From Rallus limicola (lineage: Eukaryota > Chordata > Aves > Gruiformes > Rallidae): a DNA stretch of 64,000 bases. Within the stretch, counting starts at the first letter, position 1. Each line of letters begins with the position of its first letter. Where the stretch lies: NCBI GenBank assembly GCA_022605955.1, contig JAKCOZ010000003.1:41442761-41506760 (forward strand), given 5' to 3'. The position numbers and the translations under genes were made by a program. This document shows, in pieces, positions 45,701 through 55,560 of the stretch. The notes below the pieces were generated by a model that saw only the letters and a list, made by a program, of their open reading frames with translations, ran no database searches and had not been told where the DNA came from.

Positions 45701-48700
45701 TGGCTGCCCCCTCCCTGGCAGTGTTCAAGGCCAGGTTGGGTGGGGCTGTGGGCAACCTGGTCTACTGGAAGGCACTCCAGCCCATGGAAGAGAGGTTGGA
45801 ACTTGATGATCTTTCAGGTCCCTTCAAATCCAAATTACTCTGTGATTTTTAGAGAGGCTCATGACCCTTTTCATAAAAGGGAGAAATGTCATTCACTCAT
45901 TCGTATTTATATGGCATAAATTTAAACTGTGAAGGCAATGTTTCAGACTAGACCGTCTGTATTAAACTTGTGTATATTTTCATGATTCTTAACATATAAA
46001 ACTCTTTGTCTTTGAATGTAATACTCTAAGAAGCTGTCACAAGGTTTTTATATTCCCAGGTTCTAAAAGCCACACAGTTCAACCAGAATTAAATCTCTTC
46101 TGCTTGGAGGACATACCAAGTAAACTACTATAACCCAAATACCTAGTAATGTCAGACTGGAGAGAATTGAAAAAAAATTGAATAAAAAAAAATCAGCTAT
46201 GGATTTATCACTGAAAAGGAGATCTCAAGAGACTAAATTACTAATAACTAGGCAACAGCACTTTATTACTGGACTTACACCAGTGCTTCCTATTTTCTGA
46301 AGCAGCAATTATCCTTCATCTTTCAATGCAACTAAGATTAGTTTTCACATGCCCAGGAAACTTGAACAAGGCAGTTACATACATAATAAATTACCTACTC
46401 ATTCCAACCAGTATTCTAACCCTGGCCATAGGAGAATGAAGTGATGCTGAATGAGACACAAGAGCTTGACAACATTGTGATATTCCCTCCACGTGGACCT
46501 AGTATCCACCCCTACTACAAAATATACACTATTATCAGTTTCCTGGTATTGACATTAGAAGTTCATGGAGCTCACCACTGTCTACACATTTGTTTAATCT
46601 TTTTTTAAAAGGCTTCAATTTAAAAACTGTTTTATGAGACACCATGTTTCTTACAAGTGTATTTCAAGAAACTGGTGACTGCTTCTCACAAAATATTCAA
46701 ACTTCAGTTGAGAGCTGCCCAAGTTATGATTTTTGGTGCAGTATTTAGAATGAAAATTCAACAGACATAAAGGAGTTCAAAAGGGTTACAGGTTAAAGAA
46801 ATTAAATCCACAAATCCCTCATCATGACGCTTAAGAACTCACATAAGAATCTGTAATATTTTGAGAAGAAATTTGCATTAACCTGTTAAACTTAGTTAGA
46901 AAACTATTTAATAAACTAATATGCCCTAGAGACTAAAGCTGTCTGATAATTGTTAGGTTACCAATCAGAAATCTTAAAGACAAGCAGCAACAGAATTCAT
47001 TAGTTCATCTGTCACCATGCCTGAACCAGTACATTTTGTACTGTTGCGGTCCACACTTTTTAATGAGGGAGGGAGTGCAGGCTCCAACAGTTAACAAATG
47101 GATGTTCTGTTAGAAAACAAGACCACCAAAAGTCCACAGGCACAATCTGCTTTTCCTATTTAACGAGGAAGATGACATACAGATCACACCTAGACTTCCC
47201 AGGCCCTTATATCAAGTTATTAAGTTTATTATTTTGTGATGCTTTTTCTAGATAAATTTCTCAGCAGTTTCTGTATTTCATGACAAACAAATTCACACTA
47301 TCTGAGGAAAAAAAACTCTTGAAAAGCAGCTTAAGAACTACTTTTACATATCCAAGCAGTCTAAAAATATTTAGCAACCTGACTTTTTGATGAGGAATCG
47401 CTGCAATGGCCACACCACATGCATGTACAGAAGATATGGATCAAGTCATCAGTTCCAGCACCCTGTGAGAGAGGTCAGCGTTGGAACTCTCTCCAAAGAC
47501 CTTAGTCCTCAAACAGTTATTTTAACAACCATAAGCTATAATGCTTGCCTGAGGTTTCTGAAAGTAAAAGGGGAGGTGGTGTCTACTCTATCTGTTTCTG
47601 CACTATACCTAGAATAAGGAAGTCAAGTTATGCCTGGTATCAAAACAGGATAATGTTCTGATAATGGTTATCCTCATGTACTAGGCCTTGAGCTAGTTAC
47701 TCCACTGAAAACACGCCTTTTACAGGAAGTATGTAGCCTGTATGTTTTGAACTTCATGAATAAGCTAACTCTAAAGAGCTGTGCCACTAGTATATAAGCA
47801 CTGGAAGCAACAGGTCTCCATTATCCATTTTATGTAGTTGGGCTTTATTTCAAGATATACTATGAACCTGCATCCTCATACACAAAATATGGCAGTAATT
47901 TCAGACATCAGGTTGTATAGTTAAGACTTCAACTCTAAACATTTTTTCCAACAGTTAACTTGGGTCCAAAATTACCCAACTTTGTCTGAAAAAGAGTGGC
48001 TGCTTCACAAAGTGACAAAGGATGAGGGCCCAGCCAACATGAGCACAAAATACCTTCCTATGAACACATTAACAAATACAGGCAAAGTCTTCCAAGAGCA
48101 TTGAGACATCAGCTAAGGGCAGCGCTTTCCAATGTTCACAGTTTCTTTCCACATAGAATTCAGCTAAAAACCCCAAACCTTTTGTAATCAGAGCCCCAAA
48201 TGAATACTTCAGCTACCATGAGACTGACTGGAAACACACTAACCTTTAGTTCCCAACAAGCACAGGCACCCTCGAATGAATGCAATGCTGTGTTCTGCAG
48301 CATCAGTTTTTCTCACATTCAGTACAAAGGTTACCAAGGAACAAAGGCTAGAGGTTTAGTAGAATTAAACATTAGCTCAACTGCTAGCATACTTTAAGAC
48401 TAAGATCACTGCCTCTTAAGACAGACACAAGTGGCACAGCACAACACACTGGCTCCTTTCAGCGGATCTTCGATTCAGAGAGTCTCCTGGATTAGACGAG
48501 ATCAGCACCTCGGCAGGCTACACGTCAGCAAGCCTGGGCACCCCGGCGTCTTTAGAAGACATAAAATATAGCTAGCATCCCGCACGCGGGAGCAAGGGGG
48601 TATCCTGCACGCCCAGGAGGACCAAGACGGCACGGCTGCGCGCCCCAGCCCTACGCACGGGACCGTTCCCGGACAGCCAGGCCCCGCTCACCAGCGGCAT

Positions 48701-49125
48701 CTCCTCGCGGTAAAAAGCGGGGGCCAGGGCCCCGCCAGCACCGCCCCCTCCGGCCACCGTGCCTGCCCGGGAGAAGACAAACCAGCGAAACCCCGGCAGA
48801 CCAGGTCCCCTCTTCTCCCCTCCTCGCCCTCCGGCACCGCCCCTCTCCCCGCAGCCCACCCCCCACCACGGAGCGGGGGCGGTGACGCGGGGCCGCCCCC
48901 CCGCCGTCCGCGCCTACCCGAGTCGAGGCCCTCCGGAACCTGCAACGCCGCCGGCACCTCGCCGCTCTCCAGGATGCTGTAGCCTTCGTCGTTCTCAATG
49001 CCCGCGATCTCGTTCTCCTGCTGCAACAGGAAAGCGGCAGCAGGATCCTCCTCAGCGCCGTCCAGCGCCCCGTTATCGGCCACAGGCGCCGGCTGCTGAG
49101 TACCGAAGAGCTCCAGGTCAGCCAT
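33620..49125 (-). CDS. CLTA: Clathrin light chain A, spliced gene (7 coding exons, two cassette exons)
   Basis: Regulatory subunit of clathrin triskelia on coated vesicles. Exons in transcript order: 49125-48918, 40447-40410, 38765-38648, 37650-37539, 36138-36085, 34845-34810 and 33791-33620, all GT-AG with matching phases. With every exon the frame is 738 nt, 245 codons; skipping the 54- and 36-nt exons gives 215 codons. These compare with 248 and 218 in human. Features in order: the light-chain signature [20 protein letters not shown] then NDEGY (heavy-chain/Hip1R-regulatory N-region); the [13 protein letters not shown] segment; the charged heavy-chain-binding helix [13 protein letters not shown]...[15 protein letters not shown]; the cassette [18 protein letters not shown] and [12 protein letters not shown]; and the C-terminal [20 protein letters not shown]. 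The start ATG has a strong context (GCCCCCATGG). Tail-to-tail with GNE and divergent from NANS. LCa rather than LCb by the cassette and tail sequences. Confidence 0.97.
34810..34845 (-). CDS. CLTA: CLTA cassette exon 6 (36 nt, neuronal-type)
   Basis: Acceptor ctttaag, weak donor gttaag. It completes the valine codon and encodes [11 protein letters not shown] with the first two bases of Q, matching the 12-residue neuronal insert. Phase 2-2 and 36 nt. Found from the peptide, since it is too short to stand out as an open frame. Confidence 0.92.
36085..36138 (-). CDS. CLTA: CLTA cassette exon 5 (54 nt, neuronal-type)
   Basis: Acceptor ctacatag, donor gtatgt. It encodes [18 protein letters not shown], identical in type to the 18-residue neuronal insert of mammalian LCa. 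A multiple of three in phase 2-2, so it can be skipped without shifting frame. Confidence 0.93.
37539..37650 (-). CDS. CLTA: CLTA exon 4, heavy-chain-binding helix
   Basis: Acceptor cttcag, donor gtaagg; 112 nt. It encodes [20 protein letters not shown] then [18 protein letters not shown], a long charged helix with the two heavy-chain-contact tryptophans. It ends AG, so joining to exon 5 or exon 7 (both start with G) gives R either way. Confidence 0.95.
38648..38765 (-). CDS. CLTA: CLTA exon 3
   Basis: Acceptor ctttaag, donor gtaagg; 118 nt. It encodes [20 protein letters not shown] and the start of the coiled region [19 protein letters not shown]. Confidence 0.96.
40410..40447 (-). CDS. CLTA: CLTA exon 2 (38 nt)
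   Basis: Acceptor ctttacag, donor gtaaga. It completes a glycine codon and encodes [12 protein letters not shown]. Its phase fits exon 1 (1 nt carried) and exon 3 (phase 0). Confidence 0.93.
40448..41715. other. CLTA intron 1, exon-2-proximal part
   Basis: Unique sequence. It contains a hairpin with perfect 9-bp arms (ACCTGGTTC / GAACCAGGT, 4-nt loop) at 40661-40682, and a direct repeat of TTCTGTGGAACCAG just left of and within it. Confidence 0.55.
41716..42330 (+). repeat. Duplicated segment, copy 1 (CLTA intron 1)
   Basis: Direct-orientation relative of 50351-50865. Long matched stretches include AAGCACATAAAGCTAACAGC, GCAGCTACCATGCCCATCAC, GTGAGGCCCAGGAGAAGGTA and GGGAAGTACTGACTCACCAG. 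Copy 1 holds about 140 bases (about 42030-42165) absent from copy 2. I do not recognise it as a known repeat family. Confidence 0.88.
42331..43577. other. CLTA intron 1, no gene seen
   Basis: Unique sequence with a poly-A run at about 42389-42405. Nothing else recognised. Confidence 0.5.
43578..44068 (+). mobile_element. LTR-like element, probably a solo LTR
   Basis: TGTCAGG...CCTAACA ends (6 of 7 complementary). The right half has promoter order typical of an LTR: CCAAT boxes (AACCAATCAG at about 43898, AACCAATTAG at about 43930), TATATAAT at about 43975, and AATAAAAGGCTTC at about 44000. No target duplication visible, so the borders are tentative. Confidence 0.6.
44274..44650 (+). mobile_element. 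Avian ERV LTR fragment
   Basis: Begins TGTCCTGGGTTCAGCTAAGA, a common avian LTR opening, then GAGACACAGCCAGGACAG and GTATTCCATACCATATGGTA. It shares these with 57662-58036. The right end is unclear. It begins just after an 18-19 bp tandem repeat (AGCTACAGTTAGTTACAGA, 44223-44260). Confidence 0.68.
44830..45112 (+). repeat. CR1 LINE 3' fragment, part 1 of an interrupted copy
   Basis: Sense CR1: GAAGTACTGCATACAGTTCTGGG... GTTCAACCTGGAGAAGAG... to GGCAGATTCATGA. The continuation of this element (GGAGATATAAGGAAGAAACTC) is found after the inverted copy at 45114-45628. Confidence 0.88.
45114..45628 (-). repeat. CR1 LINE inserted inside another CR1
   Basis: Antisense CR1, tail at 45114 (CAGAATCATACAATATACAG), through the 3' UTR and ORF2 C-terminus (CACACAATAATCAAGGTGAA at about 45588), 5'-truncated at about 45628. 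It splits the sense copy into 44830-45112 and 45632-45852. Confidence 0.9.
45632..45852 (+). repeat. CR1 LINE 3' fragment, part 2 of the interrupted copy
   Basis: Resumes the split CR1: GATATAAGGAAGAAACTCAT, GAGGCCCTGGCCCAGGCTGC, CTGGCAGTGTTCAAGGCCAG, ending in the worn tail ...AATTACTCTGTGATTTT. Confidence 0.9.
45853..48550. other. CLTA intron 1, exon-1-proximal part
   Basis: Unique AT-rich sequence leading into the CpG island; no gene or repeat family recognised. Confidence 0.5.
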
Positions 49126-49640
49126 GGGGGCGAGAGGCGGCAGCGACACTAGAACAGAACGACTGCAGCTTCAACGACTACGGCTTCCGCGCCCCCCACT
49201 ACGCCAGAAATCTGCGCGGAAGGGGAGGGCGCCCCGCCTATGCCAATGAGAGCCGAGCACCGCCCAGCGCTAAAGCTGGTCAGCGAGCCGCGGCGGCGCT
49301 AACGGATGAGCTCTTGGGTTCGAGCCAATCAGCGCCAAGAGCGTAGGTGCGTCCCGCGCGAGCCGGGGAGTACGGAGGGATGCACTTGGGGGGAGCGGGG
49401 AGGAGCGGCGGCGCCCGTCGGGCTCCGCTCCCTCCCGGTGGTTTGCGGCGGGGTCTGCCCCCCGGGTTTCGGGCCTGGCGTCCTGCGCACGCAGCACCTG
49501 CCCGGTCGGTACCGACAGGTCTCAGCTCCTGCCTCAGGCTGCGGCCGGCGCTGGCTCCCCGCGGCGTTTCTGCCAGACCACCCCGTTAAGGGAAGCCGCG
49601 CCGGGAGTGCGGGCTCGTTACAAGTACCGCGCGTTATACT
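48550..49640. promoter_or_regulatory. CLTA: CpG island and promoter of CLTA
   Basis: Dense CG dinucleotides and high GC against AT-rich surroundings, spanning CLTA exon 1 and about 500 bases upstream. Upstream of the ATG (49125) lie CCAAT boxes at 49243-49247 and 49325-49329 and GC-box-like sequence near 49225 (ggggagggcgccccgcc). No TATA box. Long open frames on both strands here are a by-product of high GC. Transcription from the right-hand side as well is possible but unsupported. Confidence 0.8.
48918..49125 (-). CDS. CLTA: CLTA exon 1
   Basis: Starts [19 protein letters not shown] at 49125 (ATG with C-rich Kozak context and +4 G) and ends LDSG in phase 1 with donor gtaggc. It carries the invariant light-chain block [20 protein letters not shown]. 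The N-terminal 20 residues are divergent from mammals, as expected for this variable part. Sits in a CpG island. Confidence 0.95.
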
Positions 49641-50350
49641 GACCGTACCTTGACACTAGTGTTTATGCGAAGGGCGGTGCTTTACAGGTACCGGTTTTTG
49701 ACGAAGGTACGTGCCTGTGTCAGGGTTATCTTGCAGATTTGCCAACACAGCAGAGCAGAGAGCAAGAGGAGGGGAAAATACATAAAGAGGAGAAAGTGAC
49801 ACCGCAGCTCTTAAAACTAGTGCAACTGAAGCCAGAGGTGTTTGTTACACTGCACTTGCACGTTACCTGAAGCATGTTGTGTTTCTCTCCGTTCTTAGGA
49901 AGAGGTTAACATATAGTTGCCACTCCTGAATGTACTCATATCTATTTTTAAAGTAGTTTAAAAAGTTATTTTCAAGCTTTTGTAGAGATAGGGGATTGGA
50001 GTTCTGCACTTGTGACATTAAGGAAAACAGCAAGAGAGCAGTGACATTTTCACTGACTCCTTCAGAATGTTTAAGTATGTAGTTGAATAGATTTTTCCAG
50101 AGCAGAAAAAAAAGGTCTTTCCAAATCTCTGGAAGCCTGCATATAAGAAGAACATTCTACAGCTGACACCTGGACAAGAATCGTGCCTCGGGAAGTGTCT
50201 CTCATCAGAACCTCATTGTGCAAGAGCCAGGAGTTAACAGCAATTAGAAGGTTGCGAGTGCATGACTAGGAGCTGGTCCAGGTCCATCAAAATTTAAGAG
50301 GCGCTCTCCCAATCTGTTGATGGCTAGGAAATTTCAAGCTATAGACAAAA
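49641..50350. other. CLTA-NANS intergenic, no gene seen
   Basis: Unique sequence beyond the CLTA CpG island; nothing recognised. Confidence 0.5.
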
Positions 50351-50865
50351 ATTAACAAAAACTAGCTTTTCAGTTAGTCTTTCCTAACTAGACCCCTACA
50401 TCTGAAAGATATCGCCACTTTGTCTGATGGCTACTTCTCTGCAAGCTGCCATAGCTGAAAGGAACTGGTTTGAGAAGCACATAAAGCTAACAGCTTCTGT
50501 CTGCTTCACAGCAGCTACCATGCCCATCACTTCACATCAATCGGGATGCTTCCTTAAAGCAGATTGGTAGATAGCACTGCACATACACTGATGTGGGCAG
50601 CTACAGCCACAGTTAACAGTTCTACTAACTAAACAGGTTTAGGAAAACTAGAGCCCCCAAAGAATACATGCCTATACTTCACACCCCTTCCTGTGTTCAG
50701 AGTGCTTCACATGTACAGACAATCAAATTGGAGACACAAGTGTATTGCTGTGAGGCCCAGGAGAAGGTAGCCTTTAAATATACGTGGTTCTTATCTCCAG
50801 TAAGAAATCAGTTGCTTCATGAGAGAGAGCCTTTGGGAAGTACTGACTCACCAGCTAGGTGAAGG
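50351..50865 (+). repeat. Duplicated segment, copy 2 (upstream of CLTA)
   Basis: Counterpart of 41716-42330 in the same orientation, 8.6 kb away on the other side of CLTA exon 1. Relative to copy 1 it lacks about 140 bases and has small insertions (for example CGGGATGCTTCCTTAAAGCA near 50540). Confidence 0.88.
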
Positions 50866-51734
50866 AGGTTGAATGGTCTCACCTTTATTTCATGTGTATA
50901 TTGACAAATGTGTCTTCTGCTACAAGGCCTCCAGTCCCACAACAAGCCAACAGTGCTTTCAGTTCACTATGCTGACTTGTTGCCCTGAGAATATAGCTGA
51001 AGTAAAGACGATATGCTGTTGGTAGCATCTACTAAGCTAAATAGAAACATCCCAAGATAAGAGGTGCAGCTGCCTGCCAAAGAACACTCAGAGGGTTAAG
51101 TAAGAAATGGAGCAACAACTAATAAACACATGATGCAGTGCTGCTACTTTTTGCTTCTGTCAGAGCTGTATCTCTAATTAATCACAGCAATGCTTGGTAT
51201 TTGAGTAGAATTTGAATAAGCAAAGGGTAAGGTTGTTGCATGGCTAAGAGAAGCACAGAGCTGCACAAAGATGAACAGAGCAATGGGACAGACTGTTAGA
51301 ACAGCATGAAGTAATAGGACAAGCAAACAGGAAGGAGCAGCATGAAGAAGCAGGTTTGCAAATATGGGGCAAAATACTTGAAATAATATAAATTACAGAA
51401 GAAGCAATACCATGAAGGTAAAAAGTCTTAGGAACATGAAATTGAGAAATCCCATTTTGAATCTATTGAGTAAGGGTAAAAGCCCAAAGAAGAGAATGCT
51501 ATGTAGATTTTTTAATAAGGAATTAGACATTAAGGATGACCTTTTTTTTTTTTTTTTTATCAGAAGAAGTAGCAGCTGACTCACAAAAGTGCTTAGACTG
51601 GTTAGTCCTTCCTTCCTGCTTAAGTAGGGTCAGCAAGAGCAGGCTTCCCACGACTGTCTCCAGTCTGTTTTTTCTCCAAAGATGAAAAATGCATAACCTC
51701 TTAGGACAACATGTTGCAGTGTTGACCCCTCTCA
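50866..51734. other. Intergenic, no gene seen
   Basis: AT-rich unique sequence; poly-T run at 51541-51559. Nothing recognised. Confidence 0.5.
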
Positions 51735-52200
51735 ATGTAAAAAAAAAAAAAAAAAAGTGTTTTCTTGTGTTCAGATTGAGGTTTTTTTTGTTTGTTTGAT
51801 TTGTGTCCATTGGCTGCTGTTCTGACACTGGGCACTACTGAAAAGACTCTGATTCCCTCTTCTTCATTTTCTTCCATCAAGTATTTATATACATTGGTAA
51901 AATCACCCTGAGCCATCACTTCTCCAGGCTAAACAGTCCCAGCTTTCTAACTCTCACATGAAAGATGCTTCAGTCCCTTAATCATCTTGGTGTCCTGCCC
52001 TGGACTCACTCAGGATGTCCATGCCTTTCTTATACTGTGGGCCTAAAACTGTATTCAGTACTCCAGATGTGCTGAGTATGGAGGAAGGATCTTTTTTTCT
52101 TTGCATTCTGGCAGTGGTCTTCCTCATGCAGCCCAAGATGCTGTTGGCCTTCCTCATCATGAGGGCATATTGCTGGTGGATGGTCAGTTTCTTTTCCCAG
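51735..52200 (-). repeat. CR1 LINE 3' fragment, antisense
   Basis: Reverse-strand CR1: GTATTTATATACATTGGTAA, TCTCCAGGCTAAACAGTCCC, CCCAAGATGCTGTTGGCCTT in sequence order. The extreme 3' end is lost and replaced by a poly-A run (about 51739-51757). Confidence 0.88.
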
Positions 52201-52387
52201 TTGTCTGTTGTTATGATGCGGAGTGTGGGATAATACCAGAGACCTTGAAAATACACATTCAGGCTGAAAATAGAGGCCACAAGATTGTAAACACCTCACT
52301 AGCTGTTAGCTTCTGCTTACTGAAGAATTAAAACTTTAGGAGCTGTGAACACTGCTTTTAGACATTACAGAGCAGCCAAGCTCAAAG

Positions 52388-52464
52388 ACATCCTGCTCTG
52401 GCAGGGGGGTTGGATTAGATGATCTACAAAGGTTCTTTCCAGCCACTGCCATTCTGTGATTCCA
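52388..52464 (+). repeat. CR1 tail fragment
   Basis: GGGGGGTTGGATTAGATGAT followed by TTCTTTCCAGCC and CATTCTGTGATTCC: the last 75 or so bases of a sense CR1. Confidence 0.85.
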
Positions 52465-52529
52465 GGACAAGGCAAATGCACTGCATAGCATATACAGTCT
52501 AAGGAAAGGAGACCAAAATCCACTGAGAA

Positions 52530-52815
52530 ACTAAAACATTTTATAAATGGATTAGATCTTGAAATTAAAAAGGAATTGCTGTTGGCAAATGGTCCTCGTT
52601 ACTAGAGCATCATGGAATTCTTTTCCTACAAACTGTGTCAAAGCTGCAAGCACATTACCTGCTTCAAGGACCATGATTCTTCAGAAGGTCTTCAGTCACG
52701 CCAGCCAAGCTCCAAGACTATATAAAAGTCTGTGCCTGAGTGTATAAGCTACATGCACTTGTCTCAAGCTCCGTAATTTCTGAATAAACCATTATTTACA
52801 TGTAAATTCAATTTG
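52530..52815 (+). mobile_element. Possible LTR remnant
   Basis: Contains CTATATAAAAGTCTGTGCC at about 52718 and AATAAACCATTATTT at about 52782, the TATA to poly(A) order typical of LTR U3-R regions. No clear ends or target duplication. Tentative. Confidence 0.35.
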
Positions 52816-52855
52816 GCTAGTGTGATAATTATCAGTGTGATAGTTATCACACTCT

Positions 52856-52922
52856 GATCAGCCCTGAAGTGGTCAGGCAACTGGACCAGATGATCGTTGT
52901 AGCACTCTTCCAACTGGAGCTG
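52856..52922 (+). repeat. CR1 tail fragment
   Basis: AGCCCTGAAGTGGTCAGGCA then GGACCAGATGATCGTTGTAG and CTTCCAACTGGA: a sense CR1 3' terminal piece of under 70 bases, lacking the tail repeats. Confidence 0.8.
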
Positions 52923-55560
52923 TTTTATTAAGTATATTTCTCATTATTGTGCACAAACATATCCATAAGAACCTCAGTGTGACATGGCTCTCCCACTGAA
53001 ATAAAAGACAAACCTTCAATAGAACCTGGGCTTTAGACATCATGCAGAGTTGCAATAGAGTTTTGGAACTGGTGTTGCCACATTGTCATGAGGAAGCAAG
53101 TACTGGGAAGTATAAAACCACCCACACTGGAATAATTCCCTCTCTGTTCCATGGTTTCTGTGCTTATTATTTCTTGATTTTGGACTTTACATTAGAATTA
53201 CATGTATCCTCTTACCTCCAATTTTACTGCTTATAGGTTAAAGAGAAGCACAAGAGCTCAATCTCCTGCCATGTTAGACTATAGTAGAAAAAATTGTATT
53301 CTACCATTGTAAAATTATTCCAGAGATTAATTATTTGTGTTCTGGAAACATCTTTTTCATGCTTCTGTACATGGTGGTTGAACAAGGAACTTGCCACAAG
53401 AAAGAAGGGTGTGCCTGTTCTGTGGAGCTGGTGGTAAGCATGTGTGTAGGAAGAACCTAGAGCACCTAATGAGCTTTGAGGAACAAGTTGGGGCTTTGGG
53501 CTGCAAGGTATATAGTTTAGATAAGAAATGTCTCATAGTATAAACTAAAATTCAATTGTAGATGGCACATTAGAGACTTGTTTCAATATTACAATTAAGA
53601 AATACTTTCATACCAAACTGCTTGGTCAGTTGATTAATTTTGGGGAGAAACTTAATTACTCTCAGCATTTATATGCATTATGTACTAAAGCTACACTCAC
53701 AAGTTGATTTGCACGGCCAATCACGGCCAATTGAGTGTGAATTTATTAAATAACAATCTTAATAAATTGTTAGACAGTTTTTATGGGCTTAAAGTTCAAC
53801 AGATAATGGTATGATCTTGCCTGAAATTATATTATTATGGCCCAGTTATATTATTATTATAATACAACTCCTGAAATGATATTATTATGGCCCATTATAG
53901 AATACATTCATAACACCTGGAACATAGTTTAAAAATTTTATTCTCTCTCTAGAAACTGTTGAAAAACATAGGATGTATGTATTACCCATTAAACAAAATG
54001 TAACAATTTTTTCAGGGACTGTGTTTTACACAAATCTCTTTCTGTAACTGTGGTTCAGCATCCCTAAATAACCTGTGCCTGTGTTTGTATCCACCTGTGA
54101 CTGTAGTCCATGTGGTTGACCAGTAGGTATGGCTAATTCAGGTTTGGTTATCATGACATTTTCCTGGTTATGAAATAGTCTCTAAATTGTTTCTAGAGAA
54201 CCAGTTGGTTCTGTAGAGATCCACACATTCCTGGTTTTGATACTGTCTGTAATACTTAAGCATGATTAACATACTTCTCTCTTACATGCTACTGCACAGT
54301 TGAGGGTATGGTGGTGTGTTCAGGTGGTCATTGTTACTGCAGTCTCTCTTCAAGGAACAGCTGCAGAATGATGCAGTTCTCAGGAACAGCCAATACCAGC
54401 AAAAATACTTACTACACTACTATAATTGCAAATGTGCAAAGGAGAGTGTGTGGTGTTAATATTGTGTGTAGATGAGGTCTTAAGACTAAATGAAACTTCA
54501 CCCCACAGGAAAGACACATACCACAAAATCACAATCAATTCAATTATTGATTTTCAGTTGTGTTAAAACCTCAGAGACAGACCTTGGATGTCATAAGTGT
54601 GTCAGCATGTCTGTGAGATGGTGATTTCAGAGGAAGATATTCTAAGAAGCTAGGCCTTTGTCAGAATACAGAAGTATGTGTAAATTACTCTTATTTCTCC
54701 AGCTCCTCCATATTGCCTACTTGAGGCAGGTAATCAGGTGTGTGAAAAGAATGGGGAAATCCATGAATGTGCTTGGTTTTGAGGAGTGCCAAAACACACA
54801 AATATGATACATATATTCAGGTCCTTGGAGATAGGAAACATTGCCCTGGCTAGGTAAGTCCAGCAGATACAACTCTGCTGAATGAATGCTGCATACCCAT
54901 TAAGATATTTTTAAGAATAAAATCATGCTCCTTTTTTTTTCCCACCACTATGGGTATTTTTTAAGCAATTTACTTATTGTAGTGCTAATGGCTCTCTCTT
55001 CTCTTGAATCTCTGGGGAGATTTCTGATATATATATTTGCATTTGTGTAGGATGGGTGCAAACATATGTATTATATACTTCTCTAGAATCATCTTTGGAA
55101 ATCTGGGTTTTAAAAGACAAGCTGTATGACCTAGCAAAGAGTTGTGTTTAATTTCCTCTGGGATGGTAAGTTGTTTACAAAATTAATACATTGCCATCCC
55201 TTGGAATATATGGAGAAAGCAAGCAAGAGCGTCTCAATGTAAAAGTGCAGAACATTCTCTAGTCAGAAATACTCTGCTTTCCAAAATATATGCCAAAAGC
55301 CACAAATTTCTCACCTTTCTTCCTTCCTGAGAGTAGGAATGGGGTTGGTTGGTTTGGGGATTTTGTTTTGTTTTGTTGGGTTTTTTCCCCCGCAACATCG
55401 AGACTTGCAGCAGCCAGAAAGAGCTGTTTAATATCACCTTCCTGATATTTTTACTGTCTCATTTCCAAGTTTATCTTTACTCTGATCACCAGAAATCCAC
55501 CGGCATGGTCTCCTTTCCATTCTAAGAGACTGGTACTTTCAGTCTGTCCATCTTCTTTGG
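52923..55560. other. CLTA-NANS intergenic, no gene seen
   Basis: Unique AT-rich sequence with small local duplications: CACGGCCAAT twice at 53712-53731, and a 25-mer repeated with one mismatch at 53820-53844 and 53870-53894. No coding signal. Confidence 0.5.

Noticed and set aside
49126..49149. N-terminal extension of CLTA by eight residues
   Set aside because: The upstream in-frame start would be GTG, not ATG, and the ATG at 49125 has a strong context and matches the family start.
48572..49653. Open frames of 95-195 codons around CLTA exon 1
   Set aside because: Same GC-composition effect. Only the frame starting MADLELFG at 49125 matches a known protein.
52819..52853. Palindrome as a transposon terminal repeat or CRISPR-like unit
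   Set aside because: Only one palindrome and one partial repeat are present, with no array, spacers or second terminus. The genome is a vertebrate.
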